Assembly (NCBI GenBank): GCA_022447205.1
Contig: JAKVBQ010000005.1
Span: 1-64,000, forward strand
Reading direction: 5' to 3'
DNA from: Phycisphaerales bacterium
GTDB taxonomy: Bacteria > Planctomycetota > Phycisphaerae > Phycisphaerales > SM1A02
DNA: 64,000 nt
The position numbers and the translations under genes were made by a program. Under the pieces are notes generated by a model, which saw only the letters and a list, made by a program, of their open reading frames with translations, was not told the origin of the DNA and did not search any database. Below are positions 57,534-64,000 of this stretch, in pieces. How positions within the stretch are numbered: position 1 is the stretch's first letter; every line of letters begins with the position of its first letter.

Positions 57534-59372
57534 TCAGTCCCAGTTGCCAAGGATGATCGTGAGGTCCTCTCCATCGACAAGCCCGTCGGCGTTGAGGTCC
57601 GCAATCTCGTTGTCGGTACCCCATTCACCAAGCAGGATCGAGAGGTCGGCGCCATCGACCTGTCCGTCACCGTTGAGGTCACCGACCTGGCTGATCGTGA
57701 AGGAGGAGATCTCGGTCAGCCAGCCATCCGGCGTGTAGACCTCGCCGACCACCCAGAATCGATTGTCGTTGACGGGATCGACCGCGGCATCGAAGTAATC
57801 GCCCCATCGATAGGAGCTGCCGCCGGTCGGGACCGCGTTCGAGGAGGCGAGCTGTTCCGCGGCACCGAGGGTCCCCGGTGGATCGGAGGGAATGCGCCCC
57901 GCGACGAAGAGGTTCGGGAAGTCGGTTTCGGAACTCATCGTGTAGACCACCGCGGCATGCCCGGCACCATTGACCGCGATCGCGGGGAAACAGGTGTGGG
58001 CGATCGCGGTGGGACGGATCTCCCCGGACTGGACGAGGAACGGCGAACCACCGCCATTGTCCGGCCACTCATCGAGATCGATCTCGTACCAGCGCGCGAT
58101 GGTGTTCGAGATGTCCGGTGTCCGGACGCTGTGACCGGTCCAGAGGTTTCCGTTCCGGATCATCACGTTCATGAGCCTGCCGTCGAGCGAGTTGAGCGGG
58201 ACGCCCCCGGGGGTCGGCGGTCGGTCATCCGGGTAGGCGTACTCGGGAATGTCGACCGACACGAGCTCGGAGGAGGGGTCACCCAGCGGATCATCCACGG
58301 TAACCAGACGAAGCGAGGTGCTGTCACCGGTTCTCGCGAGCACCATCGGCTGTTCGCCGGTGGGCACCTGCGCGACCTGGTGGGAGCCGCCGGAAAGCAA
58401 CAGGTCGACGAAGACCACGTCCTCACCATTCATCGCACCTTCGGGATCGAAGCTCCTGAGCAGCGTGCCCCCGAATCCGGAACCCGGGCCGGACTCACGG
58501 AAGAGGTTCGCCGTCACGTACCAGCCGGTGGCATCGAAACCGAGTCCGGGGTAGTCAACCCAGTAGGTCGTGTCGTCGATCTCGGGAAGTGCCCAGGTGC
58601 GGTACTTGTACCAGATGCCGTCGGGATCATCGTCGTCGCTCACCGCGATGGTGATCCACGATTCCCCGCTGTAGTGCTCGAGAGCGAGCACCACGTAGCG
58701 CTCTCGGATCGTGTCGTAGAAGCACTTCGGGTCGAAGGTGAAGTCGCCCGCACCGAGTTCCTCGAAGAACCCGGGCTCACCGGTCGAATCGAGCGTCTGC
58801 TGGAAGAGGGGCGTGCCGTCCTTGTCGTACCAGGCGATCTCCATGTTCACGGTCTCAAGGACGTGATTCGGTCCGACCGCGATCGCGGGGTCCGGGGGCG
58901 TCCACGGAGACTGGCTGATCGCCGGGAAGAACATCCCGGTCCCCTTCTCGACACGAGGTCGGTCGGTCATGCCACCGGACCGCAGGTCGTTCGGCTTCCC
59001 GGCATGCAGCGTCTTGTCGCGGCCATGCTTCGGAAGGATCTCGCCGGGCCGCTTGGTCTCGCCGCGCCAGGGTTGGCGCTGGATGACCTGGGGATCGAAC
59101 GACCGGGTGTCGATGATCGTCGGACTCGCGCTGCCACGCGCACTGCCTCCGATGCCGGACATCGGGACGGGAGGCGGAAGATCCTCGGGTGCGACCCCGG
59201 ACGGGCCGACGAAGCCGGCGGCGAAGGGATGCACGGGGATGACATCCACGCCCGATGCATGATCCCGGGCCGGATCCGGATTCGGCGCACAGGCAGGAAG
59301 CAGGAGGAGGAGTGCCGTCGCGCAGGACAGTGCCGAACACGTTGGATTTACGTTCATGGTGTTGGTGGTCAT
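57534..59372 (-). CDS. Predicted lipoprotein with dockerin-like C-terminus
   Basis: A 612-residue exported protein. Its N-terminus (ALLLLLPAC) has a lipobox-like Cys28, so it may be lipid-anchored. The middle (about 140-550) is a beta-propeller-like region of the sialidase type (WTPPDPAIAVGPNHVLETVN, CFYDTIRERYVVLALEH, SWITIAVSDDDDPDGIWYKY). The end has a dockerin-like pair (GADLSILLGEWG, GEDLTIILGNWD) without the terminal Cys of most others. A lipidated dockerin protein could be an anchor for the surface complex; that is inference. The start at 59372 carries TAGAAT 6 bases upstream. Confidence 0.78.
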   Translation of the reverse strand: MTTNTMNVNPTCSALSCATALLLLLPACAPNPDPARDHASGVDVIPVHPFAAGFVGPSGVAPEDLPPPVPMSGIGGSARGSASPTIIDTRSFDPQVIQRQPWRGETKRPGEILPKHGRDKTLHAGKPNDLRSGGMTDRPRVEKGTGMFFPAISQSPWTPPDPAIAVGPNHVLETVNMEIAWYDKDGTPLFQQTLDSTGEPGFFEELGAGDFTFDPKCFYDTIRERYVVLALEHYSGESWITIAVSDDDDPDGIWYKYRTWALPEIDDTTYWVDYPGLGFDATGWYVTANLFRESGPGSGFGGTLLRSFDPEGAMNGEDVVFVDLLLSGGSHQVAQVPTGEQPMVLARTGDSTSLRLVTVDDPLGDPSSELVSVDIPEYAYPDDRPPTPGGVPLNSLDGRLMNVMIRNGNLWTGHSVRTPDISNTIARWYEIDLDEWPDNGGGSPFLVQSGEIRPTAIAHTCFPAIAVNGAGHAAVVYTMSSETDFPNLFVAGRIPSDPPGTLGAAEQLASSNAVPTGGSSYRWGDYFDAAVDPVNDNRFWVVGEVYTPDGWLTEISSFTISQVGDLNGDGQVDGADLSILLGEWGTDNEIADLNADGLVDGEDLTIILGNWD

Positions 59373-59384
59373 AATGGCATTCTA
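59373..59384 (-). promoter_or_regulatory. Leaderless-type -10 box of the lipoprotein gene
   Basis: On the minus strand TAGAAT (59379-59384), GCCATT, ATG. It is one of the best -10 matches of this group, without any ribosome-binding sequence before the ATG. Confidence 0.55.
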
Positions 59385-59466
59385 CTCAGGGGTCCTGGGG
59401 AATCATGCGTCGATTCCCCTTTTCGACACAGGACCCCGAAGTTCTCCAGAGGTCACGCGGACAATC

Positions 59467-61188
59467 ATGAGCTGGAATGCCCTGGGCGAAATGCTCTTCC
59501 TGCTGGTCAGCGCGGTGTCCGTCGCGGCCGTTCTGGAACGATTCAGGGTCAGCTCGATCGTCGGCTACCTGCTGGGCGGCATGCTGGTCGGCCCGGGTGT
59601 CCTCGGCCTGGTCGGATCCTCCGCCGACGTGGCGCGCTTCGACGTCATGACCGAACTCGGGGTGTCGCTGCTCCTCTTCACCATCGGCCTCGAGATCACG
59701 CCTGCGAAACTGAAGCTCTTCGGCGCACGGGGCGGGCTCCTCGGAGCCGCGCAGGTGATCTCGACGGTGAGCATCGTCATGACCATGTTCCTCGTCATGA
59801 GGACCCCGCAACTGTCGACCGCCTTCGCGGTCGGGTGCATGGTCACCCTGAGCAGCACCGCGGTCGTGATGCGGATCCTCGCGGACCGGACCGAACTCGA
59901 TGCGCCGCACGGCCGGGATGCGATGTCGATCCTCCTGGTCCAGGACCTTGCGGTCGTTCCCATGCTGATCATCATCGAGTTGCTGGGGAATCCCACCGAC
60001 ACGGCGGAACAGGGCACGAAGATGCAGTCGTCGGGCACGGTGGCGATGCTGGTGGGCATCGTCGCGCTGCTGATCTTCGCCGTCTACATCCTGCCACGGA
60101 TCCTCGGCTCGAACGTGTTCAGGCGAAACCGGGACTTCCCCGTGATCCTCGCGTTGGCGACCGCGCTGGCGGCGGCATGGGTGAGTCATGCCATCGGGCT
60201 GTCCGCGGAACTCGGTGCGTTCGTCGCCGGGATCATCCTCGCCCGAACCGATTTCGCACGGCAGATGCGCGCCGACGTCGCCGTCCTGAAGTCCGTCTTC
60301 CTCACGCTCTTCTTCGCATCGGTCGGCCTGCTCGCGGATGTCGAGTGGATACTGCGTGACTGGCACTGGATCCAGGTGATCGTCCTCTGCTTCGTCGGCA
60401 TCTCGATCAAGGCCATGATCATCGCGGCGATCATCATCTTCTCCGGAGGCAGGATCAGGACCGCGGTCCGCACGGCCATGGTCATCGCACAGATCGGGGA
60501 GTTCTCGTTCGTGGTCGGTGGTGTCGCGTTGAGTCGGGGGCTCCTCAGCGAGAACGGTTTCCAGATGCTGGTCTCGGCGACGCTGCTGAGCCTGCTTGCC
60601 ACGCCGTTCCTGATCCGGATCTCGGAGGATGCAGGGGCGTTCGTGGAACGAACCCTCCAGAGATTCGGGATGCAGATCGCACCCTTCTCCAGGCAGGAGA
60701 AGGAAGCGCGGTTCAACGGGCACGTCGTGGTCGCGGGGTTCGGACCCGCCGGGCAGGAAGCGGCAAACACCGTCAGGGTCGCCGGACTCGAGGTGGTGGT
60801 CGTCGACCTGAACCCATCACTGGTGAGCAAGGCAAGGACCGAGGGCATCCACGCGGAGATCGGCAACAGCGCCCAGCGGGAGATCCTCGAACACCTCGAT
60901 CTCGGCTCGGCATGCGCGATGATCGTGACCGTCCCCGATCCGGCGTCGGTGATCGGGACCGTCGAGCAGGCTCGCGTCATCGCACCTGATCTGTTGATCG
61001 TCGCCAGATCGAGGTACAAGAGGATCACCGAAGCGATCGAACGCGCAGGAGCCGATCACGTGCTTGCCGAAGAAGAGGTCATCGGGACCGTGCTTGGTTC
61101 GACGGTCGCCGCCGCCCATGCTCCGGAATCAACCATCGCCGAGGAGGGAACCGGCGCCGGCGAGCATGCACTCGACGATCACTCGTAG
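59467..61188 (+). CDS. Kef-type K+/H+ (CPA2) antiporter with TrkA-N domain
   Basis: A 573-residue transporter. About twelve helices cover residues 1-385, with VGYLLGGMLVGPGVLGLVG, ELGVSLLLFTIGLEITPAKL and LSAELGAFVAGIILARTDFA typical of CPA2. The RCK/TrkA-N domain begins HVVVAGFGPAGQEAANTVRV with VVVVDLNP, and binds NAD(H). The ATG at 59467 is chosen for AGAGG upstream and because helix 1 starts there; the longer frame to 59356 overlaps the divergent lipoprotein gene. It exchanges K+ for H+ in pH or electrophile stress. Its end overlaps the convergent membrane gene by 10 bp. Confidence 0.92.
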   Translation: MSWNALGEMLFLLVSAVSVAAVLERFRVSSIVGYLLGGMLVGPGVLGLVGSSADVARFDVMTELGVSLLLFTIGLEITPAKLKLFGARGGLLGAAQVISTVSIVMTMFLVMRTPQLSTAFAVGCMVTLSSTAVVMRILADRTELDAPHGRDAMSILLVQDLAVVPMLIIIELLGNPTDTAEQGTKMQSSGTVAMLVGIVALLIFAVYILPRILGSNVFRRNRDFPVILALATALAAAWVSHAIGLSAELGAFVAGIILARTDFARQMRADVAVLKSVFLTLFFASVGLLADVEWILRDWHWIQVIVLCFVGISIKAMIIAAIIIFSGGRIRTAVRTAMVIAQIGEFSFVVGGVALSRGLLSENGFQMLVSATLLSLLATPFLIRISEDAGAFVERTLQRFGMQIAPFSRQEKEARFNGHVVVAGFGPAGQEAANTVRVAGLEVVVVDLNPSLVSKARTEGIHAEIGNSAQREILEHLDLGSACAMIVTVPDPASVIGTVEQARVIAPDLLIVARSRYKRITEAIERAGADHVLAEEEVIGTVLGSTVAAAHAPESTIAEEGTGAGEHALDDHS

Positions 61189-62120
61189 AGCTTCATCATG
61201 TCCTCGAACTCGTCGGTGCCGTCGGAGGAACCTCCGGCCAGCATCGGTACCACCTTGACGAGCACGTAGACGAGTGGCAGGGCGACGAACACCACCCTGA
61301 CCCAGAAGGCGACGAGCGCGGGCAGTCGTTCGAACCACCGGTTCTCGCACGGCACGAGCAGGAGCAGCGAACCCGGGATCATCAGCCAGAACCACCAATG
61401 CAGGTCGTCGGGCGGTGACGTCTTGCACCAGGTCGCGACCGGCAGGATGACCAGCAGCAGCACTGCCGCCATCGCACCACCGATCCCGATCCCGGACGCT
61501 CCGCTGAAACGTCCGATCAACGCACCCGAACCGGAGATCGCGGCGACCACCCCGAAGAGTATGCCCATCGTGATCCAGCCCGCGGCCAGAGCGGTGAGCG
61601 AACCAGTGGTGAAGACGAGGGCGAGCAGGCAGGGCAGCAACGTCCCCTGGCGGGCCTCCTGGAGCCTGGCCATGACGATCGCCGCGAAGGCGATCATGAA
61701 ACCGAGCATCGCGTGATCCGCCCCACTCATGCCCGGGAAGAGGGACTTCGGTGCCGAGGCGGAGGACGCCATCCAGGCGAAGAGCGGCAGGCAGGCCACG
61801 AACGCGCCAAGCAGGATGCCGAAGAGCTCGAGCCGCAGGACACGCGCGTTGTTGACCAGGAGCGATGCAGCCAGGGCGACCACGACCATCAAGGGGCCGA
61901 GCCAGCCGATCCAGGCATCACTTCGCGGGGGCGGGAAGACCGGCAGACCGGACTCCGCATAGAAGGAACCGAGAAGACCGGCCCCGAGTGCGATGCCGAA
62001 CATCGCGACCTGGAGGGTCTTCCGCCGGCGCAGCGGTGGGAGGAACCAACCGAGCGCGAGCAGTCCTGCTCCGAAGAGCGTCGGGATCAGGAATGAATAC
62101 AGGAAGAGTGACAGTTCCAT
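61179..62120 (-). CDS. Unknown multi-pass membrane protein
   Basis: A 313-residue protein with about nine hydrophobic helices (MELSLFLYSFLIPTLFGAGL, GPLMVVVALAASLLV, AMAAVLLLVILPVATWC) and a short acidic tail. I see no known family motif. The ATG at 62120 is chosen because the first helix begins there; no Shine-Dalgarno sequence is visible. It follows the YceI gene after 32 bp, so the two are probably one unit with the sulfatase gene. Confidence 0.7.
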   Translation of the reverse strand: MELSLFLYSFLIPTLFGAGLLALGWFLPPLRRRKTLQVAMFGIALGAGLLGSFYAESGLPVFPPPRSDAWIGWLGPLMVVVALAASLLVNNARVLRLELFGILLGAFVACLPLFAWMASSASAPKSLFPGMSGADHAMLGFMIAFAAIVMARLQEARQGTLLPCLLALVFTTGSLTALAAGWITMGILFGVVAAISGSGALIGRFSGASGIGIGGAMAAVLLLVILPVATWCKTSPPDDLHWWFWLMIPGSLLLLVPCENRWFERLPALVAFWVRVVFVALPLVYVLVKVVPMLAGGSSDGTDEFEDMMKLYE

Positions 62121-62152
62121 GGCGTCCAGTGTCCCCGCTCGGGGCCCGGTTG

Positions 62153-62770
62153 TCACGCGGTCCAGTCACCCTCGAGACCGACGATCAGGCGGACCTCGTC
62201 ACCGAGGGCGCCGTTCTTCACACCCCAGTCCATGCCGAAGTCCGACCGCTTGATCGAGAAGATCGCCTCGAAACCGGCCTTCTTGATGACGGGGTTGCCC
62301 TTGATGCCGGTGAGTTCGACCTTCGCACTCACCTCCCTGGTCACGCCGAGCAGGGTCAGGTCACCGGTGATCGTCCAGCCGCCACCTTCGAGAGGCTTGC
62401 TCCCGGTGGAGGTGAAGGTGATCGCCTCGAATTCCTTCGCGTCGAAGAAGTTCGGACCCATGAGGGTCCGGTCCAGCTTCTCGGTGCCGGTGTCGACGGA
62501 CTCGACGGCGACCGCGACATTCATCGTCGGAGCCACGCTGCCATCCTCCGAAGTGGTCATCGTCCCGGTGACCTCGTTGAACCTGCCCCAGAACATCCCG
62601 GCACCGGCATGATGGATCCGGAAGTTCGCCATGCAGTGCACGGGGTCGAGGGTGAACTCGAGGGCCTCGGCATCCTGGATCGGAGCGCTGGCCTTCGGAG
62701 CCGCGGCGACGAAGAGAACGGAACAGGCCATCACGGCGGCGAGGAGACCAAGGCGGGTCGACGGAGTCAT
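62153..62770 (-). CDS. YceI family periplasmic protein
   Basis: A 205-residue exported protein with a signal peptide (about 1-28, ending AAPKASA). The YceI lipocalin-like barrel is visible: FTLDPVHCMANFRIHHAGAG at its start, FDAKEFEAITFTSTGSKPLE in the middle, GDLTLLGVTREVSAKVEL, and DFGMDWGVKNGALGDEVRLI near the end. These proteins bind polyisoprenoids in the periplasm. AAGGAAGG stands before the ATG. The sulfatase gene ends 21 bp upstream. Confidence 0.92.
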   Translation of the reverse strand: MTPSTRLGLLAAVMACSVLFVAAAPKASAPIQDAEALEFTLDPVHCMANFRIHHAGAGMFWGRFNEVTGTMTTSEDGSVAPTMNVAVAVESVDTGTEKLDRTLMGPNFFDAKEFEAITFTSTGSKPLEGGGWTITGDLTLLGVTREVSAKVELTGIKGNPVIKKAGFEAIFSIKRSDFGMDWGVKNGALGDEVRLIVGLEGDWTA

Positions 62771-62791
62771 CTGGAACCTTCCTTCATGGAA

Positions 62792-64000
62792 TCAAGGCTT
62801 CACTTCGTTCGGGGCGTTCCCGGATGCGTCCGATGATAGCGTGACCCGGTCCGGCCACTCCACGGGATCTCCGGTCATGCGGTCGATCGACATCTGGGCC
62901 CCTGCCTCGCGCATCCAGTCGCCGAGCAGCTCCGCCAACCTGCGAACCACGTCAGGACGCTCTGCGGCGAGATCGTTCGCTTCAGCGACATCCACCGAGA
63001 GGTCGTAGAGCTCGAAACGCCGGTTCGCATGGAAGTAAAGAAGCTTCCAGTCACCGGATCGGATCGCGGTATAGGGCTGGATGCCCGGTCCCTTCGGTCC
63101 CCAGGCATGGGGCTGGTGGAAGACGATCGGACGCTCTGCGAAGTGGTCCGGTGCAAGGCCTTCGAGTACGGGCCGAAGATCCAGACCGTCGATCGTCCGG
63201 CCTGAAGGCACGCCCGACATCCCACCCGTGGCGGCAAGGATGGTGGGAAACAGGTCCTGGGTGACGATCGGAACCGCACTGGCCGAACCCGGTTCGGTGC
63301 GACCCGGCCAGTGGATGATCCAGGGAACCCGGACCCCACCTTCGTACGCGGAGCCCTTGCCACTGCGCAGCGGCTTGTTGTGGGTGTGCGCCTCCCCGCC
63401 GCGTGCATGGGCGGACAGGCCCCCGTTGTCGCTGGTGAAGATGACGATGGTGTCCTCGGCAACGCCGTTGCGGTCCAGGGTGTCGAGAATCTCGCCGAGC
63501 GCGACGTCCATCGATTCGACCATGGTCGCGTAGGCGGCTTCGCGGGGGTGGAGTTCCGCATAGTTCTCGAGGTACCGTCGGTTGGGCATGATCGGGGTAT
63601 GCACCGCATAGGGCGCGAAGTGCAGGTAGAACGGCACGTCGTCGGCGACGGCACGATCGATCTCCTCGACCGCGCGCACCTGAAGCGCCTCGGTCAGGTA
63701 GATGTCCTGGTCATGGAATCGCTCGAGACCGGGCACGTCCCACTTCGTGTCCTTCGAGAAGTCGGTCTCGCTCTTCGCGTTCTTGAATCGATGCTTCCCG
63801 TAGTAGGAGCCCGGTGCACCGGAGGCATGCCCGGCGATGTTCACCTCGAAACCGAGCTTCGTCGGATCTCCACCGGCGGTGTCATGCGTCCCCCAGTGCG
63901 CCTTCCCCGCATGAATGGTGCGGTAGCCCCGATCGGCGAGGAGTTCGGAAAGCGTCAGGTCACCGGGCTGGAGGCCGTTCACGTTCCATGCGGGAGGAAG
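62792..64000 (-). CDS. Sulfatase (alkaline-phosphatase superfamily), partial at 5' end
   Basis: An open frame enters from the right edge and runs 402 codons to its stop. Sulfatase landmarks: GYRTIHAGKAHWGTHD (the Lys that follows the active-site region), YLTEALQVRAVEEIDRAV, YLHFAPYAVHTPIM with the His-bearing motif, DTIVIFTSDNGGLSAHARGG with the metal-binding Asp-Asn, and LRSGKGSAYEGGVRVPWIIH with the conserved Lys. The Cys/Ser formylglycine motif lies outside. It hydrolyses sulfate esters, probably from polysaccharides, and is exported in relatives. It heads a unit with the YceI gene. Confidence 0.93.
   Translation of the reverse strand, partial: LPPAWNVNGLQPGDLTLSELLADRGYRTIHAGKAHWGTHDTAGGDPTKLGFEVNIAGHASGAPGSYYGKHRFKNAKSETDFSKDTKWDVPGLERFHDQDIYLTEALQVRAVEEIDRAVADDVPFYLHFAPYAVHTPIMPNRRYLENYAELHPREAAYATMVESMDVALGEILDTLDRNGVAEDTIVIFTSDNGGLSAHARGGEAHTHNKPLRSGKGSAYEGGVRVPWIIHWPGRTEPGSASAVPIVTQDLFPTILAATGGMSGVPSGRTIDGLDLRPVLEGLAPDHFAERPIVFHQPHAWGPKGPGIQPYTAIRSGDWKLLYFHANRRFELYDLSVDVAEANDLAAERPDVVRRLAELLGDWMREAGAQMSIDRMTGDPVEWPDRVTLSSDASGNAPNEVKP

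Noticed and set aside
57504-60359. 951-codon plus-strand frame across two genes
   Set aside because: It mirrors the lipoprotein gene and the antiporter in other frames; its composition is Arg/Asp/Gly-rich without domains, as expected for antisense frames in GC-rich DNA.

Overview
The window looks like the chromosome of a GC-rich planctomycete of the class Phycisphaerae. The signs are eight secreted proteins ending in a double GADLSxLLGxWG dockerin-like repeat, a DUF1549/DUF1553 plus DUF1501 pair with a CxxCH motif, a sulfatase, a PEP-CTERM-like tail and many glycosyltransferases and sulfotransferases. This is inferred from protein families; no rRNA is present, and I recognised no tRNA, CRISPR array or insertion sequence.

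Layout. (1) 1-8377: a minus-strand tandem of surface proteins. A small, nearly dockerin-only secreted protein with a good TTGACA promoter comes first, then three large modular proteins (PA14, LamG, beta-helix, thrombospondin-3-like Ca-binding repeats) and the start of a fourth that leaves the window. (2) 8428-23012: a surface-glycan island with glycosyltransferases, three complete sulfotransferases plus the stump of a fourth, an HTTM membrane protein, two large membrane proteins with TPR tails and a DUF2304 protein. It is packed into four blocks, most of them with overlapping stop and start codons. (3) 23031-32069: an unknown protein, the DUF1501/DUF1553 operon, a lone glycosyltransferase, a sugar isomerase/epimerase-like protein and a VOC protein. 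(4) 32150-44039: metabolism and housekeeping, including zwf, a GCS2-like protein with CBS domains, a class I glutamine amidotransferase, a duplicated zincin, an AIM24-family protein and a ChaA-type antiporter, plus a truncated alpha/beta-hydrolase. (5) 44113-59372: exported proteins, namely a PEP-CTERM-like protein, LamG/dockerin, cupredoxin/dockerin and lipoprotein/dockerin proteins, an aspartoacylase fused to a BPL_N domain, and an HtrA protease followed by a degenerate protease relative. (6) 59467-64000: a Kef-type antiporter, a membrane protein, a YceI protein and a partial sulfatase.

How it fits together. The window is dominated by the cell envelope: building and sulfating a surface glycan, exporting dockerin-tagged proteins, and periplasmic quality control. 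The most unexpected signals are (a) a TANNNT hexamer ending 6-7 bases before the start codon of seven reading frames, which suggests leaderless transcripts; (b) a terminator-like hairpin inside the signal-peptide codons of a 1207-residue surface protein; (c) an apparently unnamed module of about 170 residues shared by two neighbouring surface proteins; and (d) a constant W-G-x-C-x-stop ending on six of the eight dockerin proteins.
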